This document shows, in pieces, positions 16,733-26,100 of a DNA stretch of 64,000 nucleotides. The stretch covers positions 60,428 through 124,427 of the forward strand of contig CAJUFN010000002.1 of the NCBI GenBank assembly GCA_910585545.1. Direction: 5' to 3'. The position numbers and the translations under genes were made by a program. Source of the stretch: an uncultured Lachnospiraceae bacterium. GTDB taxonomy: Bacteria > Bacillota > Clostridia > Lachnospirales > Lachnospiraceae. The notes under the pieces were generated by a model. That model did no database searches. It saw only the letters and a program-made list of their open reading frames with translations, and was not told the origin of the DNA. Positions within the stretch are counted from its first letter, which is position 1. Every line of letters begins with the position of its first letter.

Positions 16733-17158
16733 TTACTCTTCTACAGTAACACCCATACTACGGCATGTACCTGCAACCATGCTCATAGCTGCTTCTACAG
16801 ATGCTGCGTTTAAGTCTGGCATCTTAAGTTCAGCGATTTCCTGCAGCTGTGCTTTTGTAATTGTAGCAACTTTCGTTTTGTTCGGTACACCTGAACCGGA
16901 TTTTAATCCGCATGCTTTTTTGATCAAAACTGCTGCCGGTGGAGTTTTTGTGATGAAGCTAAAGCTTCTGTCATTGTAAACTGTGATTACTACAGGGATG
17001 ATGAGATCTCCCTGATCTGCTGTCTTTGCGTTAAACTGTTTTGTAAATTCAACGATATTTACACCGTGCTGACCAAGTGCAGGACCAACCGGTGGTGCTG
17101 GAGTTGCCTTTCCAGCAGGAATTTGTAATTTAATATAACCTGTTACTTTTTTTGCCAT
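16733..17158 (-). CDS. rplK: 50S ribosomal protein L11
   Basis: The 141-residue protein has the L11 N-terminal motif KLQIPAGKATPAPPVGPALG, the RNA-binding C-terminal domain with TPPAAVLIKKACGLKSGSG, and the terminal stretch GTCRSMGVTVE. It forms the GTPase-associated centre with L10/L12 and is needed for RelA activation. It starts behind AAGGAGG and follows nusG with a 51-nt gap that contains an L1-site mimic, so L1 probably controls both rplK and rplA. Confidence 0.98.
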   Translation of the reverse strand: MAKKVTGYIKLQIPAGKATPAPPVGPALGQHGVNIVEFTKQFNAKTADQGDLIIPVVITVYNDRSFSFITKTPPAAVLIKKACGLKSGSGVPNKTKVATITKAQLQEIAELKMPDLNAASVEAAMSMVAGTCRSMGVTVEE

Positions 17159-17174
17159 TTTATTGTACCTCCTT

Positions 17175-17202
17175 GTGGTATTTGCGGGTTTTTCCCTCCC
17201 AC
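17175..17202 (-). promoter_or_regulatory. L1-binding-site mimic upstream of rplK
   Basis: On the minus strand GTGGGAGGG, a five-A loop, CCCGC and AAATACCAC come immediately before AAGGAGG. GTGGGAGG and AAATACCAC repeat the strands of 23S rRNA helix 75/76 around the L1 stalk. This is the expected place of the L11-L1 operon feedback site. Confidence 0.78.
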
Positions 17203-17209
17203 GTTATTG

Positions 17210-17725
17210 TTACATTTTTTTGACTTCCTGGAAACTTATTTCCACTGGTGTTTCACGACCAAACAGCTCAACATTGATTGTCAGTGTCTGTTTCTGCGTA
17301 TTCATTGTCTGAATTACGCCAACCGTATCCTTCCATGCTCCGGCAACAACAGTAACTGTATCGCCTTCCTTGAAATCAACCACGATATTCTCATCCTGAA
17401 TTCCAAGCGGCTTCATTTCTTCGTCAGTAAGCGGAACCGGTTTAGATCCCGGGCCGACAAATCCTGTCACTCCTCTGGTATTTCTCACGACATACCAAGT
17501 ATCATCATTCATGATCATGTGAATCATGACATATCCCGGAAACATTTTTTTCTGATTGACTTTCTGCACGCCATTTTTTAGTTCTACGACATCCTGCATC
17601 GGTACGCGTACTTCTAAAATCTGGTCTTCCAGATGTCTGTTTTCGATTGTCTTATCAATGTTGGCTTTTACTTTGTTCTCATACCCTGAATAAGTATGAA
17701 CTACATACCATTTTGCCTCTGACAT
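17210..17725 (-). CDS. nusG: Transcription elongation/antitermination factor NusG
   Basis: The 171-residue protein starts AKWYVVHTYSGYENKVK, the classical NGN domain that clamps RNA polymerase, and ends with a KOW domain (VVDFKEGDTVTVVAGAWKD). It couples polymerase to the ribosome or Rho. The start follows AAAGGTGA; a further in-frame start 8 codons upstream is unsupported. It lies between secE and rplK in the conserved order. Confidence 0.97.
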   Translation of the reverse strand: MSEAKWYVVHTYSGYENKVKANIDKTIENRHLEDQILEVRVPMQDVVELKNGVQKVNQKKMFPGYVMIHMIMNDDTWYVVRNTRGVTGFVGPGSKPVPLTDEEMKPLGIQDENIVVDFKEGDTVTVVAGAWKDTVGVIQTMNTQKQTLTINVELFGRETPVEISFQEVKKM

Positions 17726-17764
17726 AAAATCACCTTTCATATTTAGCACTTGTTTACCAGTCTT

Positions 17765-17971
17765 TTATTTTACTAATAAATCGATTCCGTATTTTGCAAT
17801 GACATCTACGATTGTGATGATCAGTCCCAAAATAACGGACGCGGAAACGACTGCCACCGTCTGCTTTGCAAGTGTGTTCTTGTCTGGCCAAATTATCTTT
17901 TTGAACTCTGCCTTAAGACCTACATACCAACTGTCCTTTTTCTGAGTTTTGTTGGATGATTTTTCGCCCAT
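17765..17971 (-). CDS. secE: Preprotein translocase subunit SecE
   Basis: A 68-residue protein with a charged N-terminus, the SecE motif VGLKAEFKKIIWPDKNTL and one C-terminal membrane helix. This single-helix form is typical of Firmicutes. It clamps SecY in the Sec channel. The start follows GAAAGGAAGTGG; the gene sits between rpmG and nusG. Confidence 0.96.
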   Translation of the reverse strand: MGEKSSNKTQKKDSWYVGLKAEFKKIIWPDKNTLAKQTVAVVSASVILGLIITIVDVIAKYGIDLLVK

Positions 17972-17992
17972 AATGCCACTTCCTTTCAATGA

Positions 17993-18142
17993 CTACTTTG
18001 TTTCCTTGTGCATTGTGTGTGATTTACAGAATCTACAATATTTCTTTGTTTCCATACGTTCCGGATGAGCTTTCTTATCCTTCGTCATGTTGTAATTGCG
18101 TTGTTTACATTCTGTACATGCCAATGTGATTCTTGTGCGCAC
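17993..18142 (-). CDS. rpmG: 50S ribosomal protein L33
   Basis: A 49-residue protein starting at GTG behind GAGGTGGAAG. It reads RTRITLACTECKQRNY and ends with KKYCRFCKSHTMHKETK, giving two CxxC pairs that make this the zinc-binding type of L33. It is the first gene of the rpmG-secE-nusG-rplK-rplA unit and follows its promoter by about 100 nt. Confidence 0.96.
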   Translation of the reverse strand: MRTRITLACTECKQRNYNMTKDKKAHPERMETKKYCRFCKSHTMHKETK

Positions 18143-18188
18143 AACTTCCACCTCGCTTCGTTAATATTCTTACTTCGAGTTACCTTTT

Positions 18189-18207
18189 GGTAGTTTGCGA
18201 GACTACC
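18189..18207 (-). other. Leader hairpin upstream of rpmG
   Basis: GGTAGT and ACTACC form a 6-bp stem with a 7-nt loop in the rpmG leader, with a T8 stretch (minus strand) shortly before it. A role in leader structure is possible but not shown. Confidence 0.4.
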
Positions 18208-18251
18208 TATTTTTAGGCATAAAAAAAAGACCTACTTCCATTCGCCCGTTT

Positions 18252-18280
18252 AGTGTACCATAAATGCAAGCTATCGTCAA
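18252..18280 (-). promoter_or_regulatory. Promoter of rpmG-secE-nusG-rplK-rplA
   Basis: TTGACG (18275-18280) and TACACT (18252-18257) are separated by exactly 17 nt on the minus strand, leaving a leader of about 100 nt. Confidence 0.8.
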
Positions 18281-18298
18281 GCTGTTTTTACGTTGCCG

Positions 18299-18344
18299 CA
18301 ATTTACCGTCAGAGGGTTTTTAAAAACCCTCTGACGGTAAATTG
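18299..18344. repeat. 46-bp perfect palindrome (dispersed terminator family, copy 1)
   Basis: Every base from 18299 to 18344 pairs with its mirror; the centre is TTTTTAAAAA and the stems carry ACCGTCAGAGGG. It lies 10 nt past the DUF4349 stop and upstream of the ribosomal promoter. Related palindromes lie at 44795-44844 and 45072-45123. Confidence 0.9.
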
Positions 18345-18354
18345 GCGTTTTAAA

Positions 18355-19362
18355 CTATTCTGATAATTCATTTTCCTTGTATTCAGCTTCTTCTCTCATC
18401 TCCGACATCACTTTTCCCTGCCTGTTTCTGTGCTTTTTCGCAATTTTCATTATAATTGTAAATACAATTATTCCAATCACCGCCAGAACAATAAGGTACG
18501 GTGATGCTACAAGGAGTCCAATTACCGCTTCCCGGATGCCTCTTCCTACATTATATAAAGAGTTTCCAAAACCATCCTTGATCTCTGTGAAAAATCCTTT
18601 CCCGCCTTCTTTTGTTTCCCGTTCTACTTCTCTTACATCAAGATATAAAGTGCTATACTCTACTTGATTTTCCAGAACACGGAGTCTGGATTCATAAGAT
18701 TCAATCTCATAATTTACTTCCGATAGTCTCTCCTGCAGTTTGATAATATCCTCCAGCGATTCTGCCTTCTCAAGCAGCTGCAAAAGGCTTCCTTGTTCTG
18801 TCCGAAGTGCTTTAATCCGACTTTCTACGTCTACGTATTCCATCGTCACATCCTGTGTGTCCTCGCCAAAATATGTAACCTTTGCCCCATTCTTTGCCTC
18901 ATCTGTAAGCACGCTTAAATTTGCTGCCGGAATACGAATGGACAGGCTTGCATTGCGGTTTCCTTGCTCTTTTTGTCCATTCGTATTGCTATTCGACAGG
19001 TATCCGCCTAGTTCCGCGGTTTTATTCCTTATTGTCTTCAAAAACTCATCAAAATGTTCCGTCTCCACCGACATATTCTGTGTAACTATAAGCTTTTGGC
19101 CCGCTGCATGATTATCATCCGCAGCTTCGCCTTCTCCAGATGATTTTATATCCGCTGGCGCGGCCTCCCCTTCTGACATATTTCCTACGGAATCCATTGT
19201 CATATCACTGGTGCTTTTTGCTGTTTCTTCATATACTTCTTCATATGCCCCACTTCCGTCTTTTCTCGAACTGTCACTTTGGGCACCGCATCCTGCCGCC
19301 AACATGCAAAAAACCAGCAATACAATTCCTATTTTTCTCCATCGCTTATTCCGTTTCTCCAT
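18355..19362 (-). CDS. DUF4349-family lipoprotein
   Basis: The 335-residue protein has a lipoprotein signal ending LAAGC near residue 25, a low-complexity linker rich in Ser, Glu and Ala, a DUF4349 domain (about 85-260) beginning VTQNMSVETEHFDEF and containing a coiled coil (LEDIIKLQERLSEVNYEIESY), a membrane helix near 275-300 and a charged C-tail. DUF4349 proteins sit with ECF sigma/anti-sigma pairs and may help sense envelope state. The start follows GAGGTG and overlaps the end of the anti-sigma candidate by 17 nt. The C-terminal tail and its palindrome appear duplicated at 44.8 kb. Confidence 0.85.
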   Translation of the reverse strand: MEKRNKRWRKIGIVLLVFCMLAAGCGAQSDSSRKDGSGAYEEVYEETAKSTSDMTMDSVGNMSEGEAAPADIKSSGEGEAADDNHAAGQKLIVTQNMSVETEHFDEFLKTIRNKTAELGGYLSNSNTNGQKEQGNRNASLSIRIPAANLSVLTDEAKNGAKVTYFGEDTQDVTMEYVDVESRIKALRTEQGSLLQLLEKAESLEDIIKLQERLSEVNYEIESYESRLRVLENQVEYSTLYLDVREVERETKEGGKGFFTEIKDGFGNSLYNVGRGIREAVIGLLVASPYLIVLAVIGIIVFTIIMKIAKKHRNRQGKVMSEMREEAEYKENELSE

Positions 19363-19984
19363 AAATCCACACCTCACTTTCATTAATCATGCGCATCATA
19401 CGCCACTGCTCCGATCCCGTGATATCATAATCATCTAACAAAATACGTTCTTCTATCCTTTCACCTGATAAAAGTCTCCTCCTTTCCACACTTCCTTCTT
19501 TCTTCCAAGTCGTTTTCCACACACCTTTCGTTTCATCCCAACACTGAGCCTCAAGGATATCGCTATAATAAAATTCGTCTGCCCAGACATTTTCCAGGAA
19601 CAGCCTCACCGTATCCCCGTCTTCTTCAACTACCTCCCACTTCCATGGTTTCCCGCTTGCTTTCTCATCGTACGCAAGCTCATCATTCGTCTCTTCTACA
19701 CAAATATCCTTATTCGCATTTTTCTCCAACTGCATATCCACAACTTTTATCATCCCGGCTCCAACGGCCAAAACCACAAACCATCCTGCCGCTCTTACGG
19801 CAAATGTTCTTTTTGATTTTTTCTTTTTGTTTTCCTCCTTTATAAGAAAACGCATCTGCTCTTGAAATTTATGTGAAAATGTATGTATTCGCCTGATCTC
19901 TCTCTCATTCGGTATATCCCTAAAACGCCTGTCCATACATATTTCCAAGGCCTCTTTTAGTATCTGGTCTCTATCAACACTCAT
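19346..19984 (-). CDS. Membrane-anchored anti-sigma factor candidate
   Basis: The 212-residue protein has a soluble N-terminal region of about 65 residues rich in charged helices, one membrane helix near 68-85 (TFAVRAAGWFVVLAVGAG), and an extracytoplasmic domain of about 120 residues. It overlaps the ECF sigma gene by 11 nt, which is the standard position of an anti-sigma factor. No zinc-binding HxxxCxxC motif is visible, so the assignment rests on topology and context. Confidence 0.7.
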   Translation of the reverse strand: MSVDRDQILKEALEICMDRRFRDIPNEREIRRIHTFSHKFQEQMRFLIKEENKKKKSKRTFAVRAAGWFVVLAVGAGMIKVVDMQLEKNANKDICVEETNDELAYDEKASGKPWKWEVVEEDGDTVRLFLENVWADEFYYSDILEAQCWDETKGVWKTTWKKEGSVERRRLLSGERIEERILLDDYDITGSEQWRMMRMINESEVWIYGETE

Positions 19985-20519
19985 AGACTCCCTCCTTTAT
20001 CAGGATTTCCTGCAGTTTTTTCCGTGCGCGAAAAATCCGTACATTTACATTTTTCGGACTAATTCCAACCATTCTCGCCGTTTCCTCTTCACTCAGCCCA
20101 TGAAGATACCGATATTCGAGCACGATTCTGTACGATTCATTCAAATTCTCAATCGCTTTTACAATCTGTTCCATTTTCTCTTTTTGCAAATAGGTATCCA
20201 GCATATCTTGACTCTGTGAATGATCACTTTCTTCCAGTTCTTCCATTACCATACCTTTTTGTCTCCTGAGAATGTCAATTGCTTTATTCCTCACAATCGT
20301 TGCCAGAAAATTTTTTGTCCGCACACTTTTTATGTCTTTTATCTTTTCTATATATTTAATTATCGAAAAAAACGTCTCCTGAACTGCATCTTCAGCCAGG
20401 TACTCATCTTTCAATATCTCATGAGCAAGAAACCACAGAAAATACCGATACGTCTCATAAATCTCTAAAAATACGCTCTTCTCTTCCTCTCCTTCCAGCA
20501 TTTCCAAAAAAACAAGCAT
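19974..20519 (-). CDS. ECF-type RNA polymerase sigma factor
   Basis: The 181-residue protein shows sigma region 2 (YRYFLWFLAHEILKDEYLAED, then QETFFSIIKYI) and region 4 (LNESYRIVLEYRYLHGLSEEE with the helix-turn-helix ARMVGISPKNVNVRIFRARK). It has no region 1.1 or 3, as expected for group 4. AGGAGGG precedes the ATG. With the downstream membrane protein and the DUF4349 lipoprotein it forms a three-gene signalling unit. The target promoter motif was not determined. Confidence 0.92.
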   Translation of the reverse strand: MLVFLEMLEGEEEKSVFLEIYETYRYFLWFLAHEILKDEYLAEDAVQETFFSIIKYIEKIKDIKSVRTKNFLATIVRNKAIDILRRQKGMVMEELEESDHSQSQDMLDTYLQKEKMEQIVKAIENLNESYRIVLEYRYLHGLSEEETARMVGISPKNVNVRIFRARKKLQEILIKEGVYEC

Positions 20520-20709
20520 CTTTTCCCTCCTGTCTGCGTATTTGTATATATATCAATAATAACGTAAGATAACCCCCTTATACTACACTTAACGCATGAT
20601 TTTCGGCATAAATTTTTTTGATTCATTGAATGGCTACAAAAAAGTTAAATTTTATTCAAAATTCTTGATTTTTTTGCACAAAATCGTGGAAAGATTGACC
20701 AGAAAATTG

Positions 20710-20715
20710 TATAAT
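20710..20715 (+). promoter_or_regulatory. Probable -10 box of glgCD
   Basis: TATAAT lies 33 nt before the glgC ATG. A consensus -35 at 17 nt is not present, so the promoter may need an activator. Otherwise the 20520-20747 interval holds no recognisable gene. Confidence 0.5.
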
Positions 20716-20747
20716 ATATGCAAGAAATTGAAAGAGAGGACTAACTT

Positions 20748-21887
20748 ATGAAACAAAATAGTATGTTAGCAATGATTTTGGCCGGTGGCCGCGGCAGCCG
20801 ACTGCATGATCTGACCAACAAAGTGGCCAAACCAGCCGTTTCATATGGCGGAAAATATCGAATTATTGACTTCCCGCTCAGCAACTGTGCAAATAGTGGA
20901 ATCGATGTTGTCGGCGTATTGACACAATACGAATCCATTTTGCTGAACAGCTACGTTGCAGCAGGTCATCGTTGGGGACTTGATGCAAGAGACAGTGGGG
21001 TATATGTGCTTCCTCCTCGTGAGACAGCTGATTCTAACCTTGATGTTTATCGTGGTACTGCAGACGCAATCTCGCAGAACATTGATTTCATTGATACTTA
21101 TTCTCCAGAATATGTTTTGATTCTTTCCGGAGACCATATTTACAAAATGAATTATGCAAAGATGCTTGCAGAACATAAAGCAAACAAGGCAGACGCGACT
21201 ATTGCGGTTATCGAAGTGCCAATGAAAGAAGCAAGCCGTTTCGGTATCATGAACACAGATGCGGAAGGCAAAATCGTAGAATTTGAGGAAAAACCGGAAA
21301 ACCCAAAAAGCAATCTTGCATCTATGGGTATTTACATTTTCAACTGGAAGCTTCTTCGTAAAATGCTTGTTGCTGATATGAAAGATCCTGATTCCAAACA
21401 TGATTTTGGTAAAGACATTATTCCAGCCCTTTTAAATGATGGCAAAGCGCTTTATGCATATAAATTCAAAGGATACTGGAAAGACGTAGGAACGATCGAT
21501 TCCTTATGGGAAGCAAACATGGATCTTCTCAATTCCAAAAATGAACTGGATCTTAGTGATCCTACATGGAAAATTTATACGGAAGATGTCACCTCCCTTC
21601 CACAATACATTGGCGCTAATGCTAATATTAAAACTTCTTTTATCACCCAGGGATGTATGATCGACGGGGAAGTAAAGAATTCTGTATTATTTACCGGCGC
21701 AAAAGTTGCTGCCGGCGCAAAAGTTATCGATAGCGTGCTCATGCCGGGCGTAGTAGTTGAAGAAGGCGCCATTGTAGAACGCGCACTTGTTGCTAACGAA
21801 GTAAAGGTCGGAAAACAGGCGATTGTCGGTTCTTCTGACAGCGAACACATCGAACTTGTTGCAAAACGTGTGAAGGGGGTAGAATAA
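20748..21887 (+). CDS. glgC: Glucose-1-phosphate adenylyltransferase, catalytic subunit
   Basis: The 379-residue enzyme makes ADP-glucose for glycogen. It has the nucleotide loop LAGGRGSRLHDLT near 12, the conserved KVAKPAVSYGGKYRIIDFPLSN, the catalytic motif SGDHIYKMNY near 125, and a left-handed beta-helix C-terminus with hexapeptide repeats. AGAGAGGA precedes the ATG. glgD follows after one base, giving the GlgC/GlgD heteromer known from Firmicutes. Confidence 0.97.
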   Translation: MKQNSMLAMILAGGRGSRLHDLTNKVAKPAVSYGGKYRIIDFPLSNCANSGIDVVGVLTQYESILLNSYVAAGHRWGLDARDSGVYVLPPRETADSNLDVYRGTADAISQNIDFIDTYSPEYVLILSGDHIYKMNYAKMLAEHKANKADATIAVIEVPMKEASRFGIMNTDAEGKIVEFEEKPENPKSNLASMGIYIFNWKLLRKMLVADMKDPDSKHDFGKDIIPALLNDGKALYAYKFKGYWKDVGTIDSLWEANMDLLNSKNELDLSDPTWKIYTEDVTSLPQYIGANANIKTSFITQGCMIDGEVKNSVLFTGAKVAAGAKVIDSVLMPGVVVEEGAIVERALVANEVKVGKQAIVGSSDSEHIELVAKRVKGVE

Positions 21888-21888
21888 T

Positions 21889-23004
21889 ATGTATAAAGCA
21901 TTTGGAATTATCAATTCTTCTGGAAAGAATGTTCATGTAGAGGGGCTGCAGGACTACCGCCCAATCGGTGCATTTTCTTTCCTTGGAAGATATCGTGTTG
22001 TTGACTTCCCAATTTCAAACATGAGTAACAGCGGCATTGACCGTATTCAGGTATATATAAACAGTAAGCCTCGTCCTCTGATCGAACATCTTGGCACAGG
22101 ACGTCATTACAACATTAACTCAAAACGTGGAAAACTCCATTTATTATTTGCAGAAACTGCTGCTGATAACAGCTTATACAACACAGATATCTCTGCTTAT
22201 ATCGATAATCTTGACTATATTGAAGGAATGCATGAACAATATGTTGTCATTGCCCCAAGTTATATGGTATATTCTCAGGATTACAAAGCTCTATTAGAAG
22301 CTCATGCAGAATCCGGCGCTGACATTACATTGTTATACCACATTGTAGATAATGCAAAAGACGCATTTTTAAATTGTACTACATTAAACTTAAACCGCCA
22401 GAAAGGTGTTCTTTCCTTAGAACCTAACCGCGGAACTGCTAAGAGTAAAAATATTTTCATGGATACTTATATAATGAAGAAAGAAGTATTTATTGATTTG
22501 ATCAAAAAAGCAAACAAGACTTCTTCTTTATACACTTTGGCCGACATCGTAAATGCTGCTTGCGGAGAGCTTGACATCCGCGGCGTTTCTCATCGCGGAT
22601 ATTTTGCAACCATTACAGACTTCAAGAGTTACTATGACGCAAACTTATCCTTACTGGATTTCAAGTCTGCCGCAAACCTGTTTGATGAGGAATGGCCATT
22701 CTACACACGTACAAATGACTCCTGTCCGACACAGTACTACGAGTCAGCTGAGGTGAAAAGCTCTGTGATCTCTAACGGCTGCCAAATCGAAGGTACCGTT
22801 GAGAATTCCGTTATCGGACGTGGCTGCATCATCAGAAAAGGCGCCGTTATCAAAAACAGCATCATTCTCGCCAGTGCAGTAATTGGTGAAGACGTACATG
22901 TAGAAAATGTTGTTGTGGACAAACACGCAAAACTGATTCACGTAAAAGAAGTGATTGCCGATCCACAGAACCCTGGCTACATAGCAAGAAAAGACACTCT
23001 ATAA
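21889..23004 (+). CDS. glgD: Glucose-1-phosphate adenylyltransferase regulatory subunit GlgD
   Basis: The 371-residue paralogue of GlgC keeps the fold (RPIGAFSFLGRYRVVDFPIS near 26 and a C-terminal beta-helix) but lacks the GGxGxRL nucleotide loop. That is the hallmark of the non-catalytic GlgD that stimulates GlgC. It starts one base after the glgC stop and has GGGGG as ribosome site. Confidence 0.95.
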   Translation: MYKAFGIINSSGKNVHVEGLQDYRPIGAFSFLGRYRVVDFPISNMSNSGIDRIQVYINSKPRPLIEHLGTGRHYNINSKRGKLHLLFAETAADNSLYNTDISAYIDNLDYIEGMHEQYVVIAPSYMVYSQDYKALLEAHAESGADITLLYHIVDNAKDAFLNCTTLNLNRQKGVLSLEPNRGTAKSKNIFMDTYIMKKEVFIDLIKKANKTSSLYTLADIVNAACGELDIRGVSHRGYFATITDFKSYYDANLSLLDFKSAANLFDEEWPFYTRTNDSCPTQYYESAEVKSSVISNGCQIEGTVENSVIGRGCIIRKGAVIKNSIILASAVIGEDVHVENVVVDKHAKLIHVKEVIADPQNPGYIARKDTL

Positions 23005-23034
23005 TAAATACTTTGTAATAAAGTAATTTAGTAA

Positions 23035-23070
23035 AAAGAAAGCGATGACCGAAATCATCGCTTTCTTTTT
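23035..23070. terminator. Bidirectional terminator, glgD / GH95 gene
   Basis: AAAGAAAGCGATGA (23035-23048) pairs with TCATCGCTTTCTTT around a 6-nt loop and ends in T on the plus strand and on the minus strand (through the A-run). It separates the convergent glycogen and glycosidase transcripts. Confidence 0.9.
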
Positions 23071-23106
23071 ATATTCGCATATCTCTATTCTACTATATCA
23101 AATCTC

Positions 23107-26100
23107 TTATGCGTTTGTTCTTTTTCTCCAAGCTGCGATTGCTGCAAGCACTGCCATAAGTCCTGCCGCCGCAGGAATTGCCACGTTCGCTGCATCGCCT
23201 GTCTTCGCTGCTGACTTACCTGTCGTGTTTCCTGTAGTCTTGCCAGTCGTTTGCTTTCCATTATCCGAAGCTACTTTGCTGCCTGATTCATTAGAACCAT
23301 CTTTATCAGAGTCATCTGATCTATCTGCTGTCTCATCACTGCTTGTCTTTAATGCTTCCACTGCTGCATTCAGCGCTTCTGCTGCCGCGTCTACTTCTTT
23401 CTGATCTGCCGTATCGTCTTCGTATGCTGCGATTGCTGCCGCAAGTGCTGCTTTCACTGCTTTCGCAGATGCATCGCTGTATTCGCTAAGATCCATTGCT
23501 TCTACTGCTTTGATCAAATCTTTTAACGCTTCTTTGTTCGGTACTTCTCTCAATCCGAAGATTGACTGCAGCAATACACCGTATGCTGTGTTGATTTCTT
23601 CCTGTGTCACATCATCTCTGCCGTATACTTCTTTTGCACTTGCAAGGGAAGTTTGAAGGTCTTCTACAGAAAGGTATTTCTCCGCTTCTGCCAGATAGCC
23701 TTCTCCTTGGGCAATCAGCGCCGCTAATTTTGTCTTGTCAAACGGCAGACGTTCCAGTCCGGCCTGTGCCTCCTCTAACGCTTTTAGTGCATTGTCAATA
23801 TCGACTTTCAGTGCATTTTCCCCGTCTGCCAATACAGCCTGTGCAAGTTTCAGCGCTGCTTCTAATACTTCTATACTTTCCTCTGTGTAAAGGTCTTTGT
23901 TCAGTTCGCTTAAGATCTTATACAGTTGCTCCAAATCATCCGTGCTTCCGCCAATGAATCCTAACAAGTGTACCTTTGTAAGGAGTGCATCGTACGCTGC
24001 GTCTACTTCTTCCTGTGTCGCTGCTGTGTCTGCGCTCACTCTTTCTGCCTCTGCAAGCGCTGCTTCAAATGCATTCTTTACAGCCGGTACTAACAGCTGA
24101 TATTCCTCACTGCCCTTTTGTCCCTGTGCATATTCGATCAACGCATCCAAGTCGGATTTGTCAGATTCTGACGGCTCCGGTGTCTTACCTTCCATCACGA
24201 AAGTAAACTGTGCCGGCAAGGACTGATTTCCTTCTGCATCATATGCCACTACTTTTACTACATAAGGTTTTCCTGCTTCCAAACCTGTCAGTTCATATTC
24301 CGCAGTCTCTGTTTCGCCAAGTTTCTGACCGCCCATGTATACTGCATATCCTGCTGCATCGTCGGATGCCGTCCAGCTTAATCTCACCGAATCTGCTCCG
24401 GTCACTTCTTTTTGAATATCTGTCACCGGTGCAATCGCTGCTTCACCTTCCGATAACGCCGTAGTTACTTCAAGCTCGATCGCAGATGCTGATTCTCCGC
24501 CTTCATTGACTGCATAAATCTCGAAACGATATGTTGTTCCCGAAGCAAGTCCTTCTACGATGCAGGAAGTATCTGTGGTCTCCACCACCAACTCGCCTGC
24601 TTTGATCTTATAAGAAACTGCCCCTTCTACTGCATCCCATGTAAGCATAACTCTCGTGCTTTCTACCAGAATTGCTTCAGCTGTTTCATCGGTGATCATC
24701 GGCGCCTGTGCATCGCCAAGCGCGATCACTGCTTCTGCCAATTCATTTACCGCATTTTCTACTTGTGCCTCTGTAGCATCATCATCATTCATTACTTGCA
24801 CGGCTCTGTTATAAGCAGCTTTAAATGCCTGCCATTTTTCCGGAGCATACGCCGTCTCTACCAATTTGGATGCCATTGTGATATTTCTTTGAAGCTCGGC
24901 TTTGTCTACCTCTGTAGATTCTGTCGGTGTGAAAATCTTCAGGTAGTCGAGATTCGCCTGATTCTTGCCTCGTTCTTCCACGATGACACATCGGATGGTA
25001 TGCTGTCCGTTTTCAAGGTCTTTCTTTGAGAACAGTAGCTGCTGGTCATCTCCGCTACCGGAGCCATTCATGGATTTCACTCCCTGACTTTCTCCGTCTA
25101 TGAATACTTCCAATGCTGCAAAGTTTGCATGCTTTTGTACATATACTTCGATTCCGGTTCCGTTGAAACTGTATTCAAAGTAGTTTCCTGCGCCATTGCA
25201 TTCTGTCTTCGTTCCGCCATGATGTCTGTCTGCTTCCCCTGCCCATGTGGACCAGTTTCCGCTCCATGTGATGGCATCGTTCTTCGTGGAATTCATATTT
25301 CCGTCTTCCACGATCGTCTCCGCTGGCTGTGCATCGCCTGCGATCGCAATCTTCAGTTCTGCGCTTCCACTTACCGAAGTGTTTACCTTGGAGGTCGCTG
25401 TGATCGTGACTGTTCCGTTCTGGGAACCAATTGTCACAAGACCATTTTCATCTACCGTTGCAAGACTCGTGTTGGAAGAACTCCATGTCACAGTCTTATC
25501 TAATACCTCTTTTGGAAGAACCTCTGCCTTCATCTGTACCTGGCTTCCTGCTTCTGCAGCCGTTGTAATTCCGGATACCGCTGAAACATTGATTCTCTCC
25601 GGCACTGCCGCCGTATTGTCTAATACGTTAAATGCGTCAAATTCTACCTTCGCTTTGGATGCCGATGGATTATGCGTTCCGGTAGCTTGCAGCACGATAG
25701 TATGTCTTCCATACTCAAGATCATCTTTTGTGAAAACTTTTTTCTGGCGAACCGTTGACGTGCTGTATGTATCGATCTCTCCATAGTCCTCACCATCGAT
25801 GGATACATTATAACGTCCTCTGTCATAATTGGTACATACGATGACTTCAATACCTGTTCCTACGAATTCAAAAGTGATTGACTCATCACCTTTAGGATTC
25901 TCCAGGAACTTGATCGTTCCGGCGTAATTTACGCTTTCAGACCAGTTGCCCCATCCTCCTTCGTATTTAATGCGAGCATCTCTGTCGTCAATCATACCAG
26001 CCATATTTCTAAGGTCCTTTACTGCTGCTTTATCCGATTTCTCAGATTCATTCTTATTTACAACCGCGCTGACCTGATATTTGACATCCCCTAATTTGTC

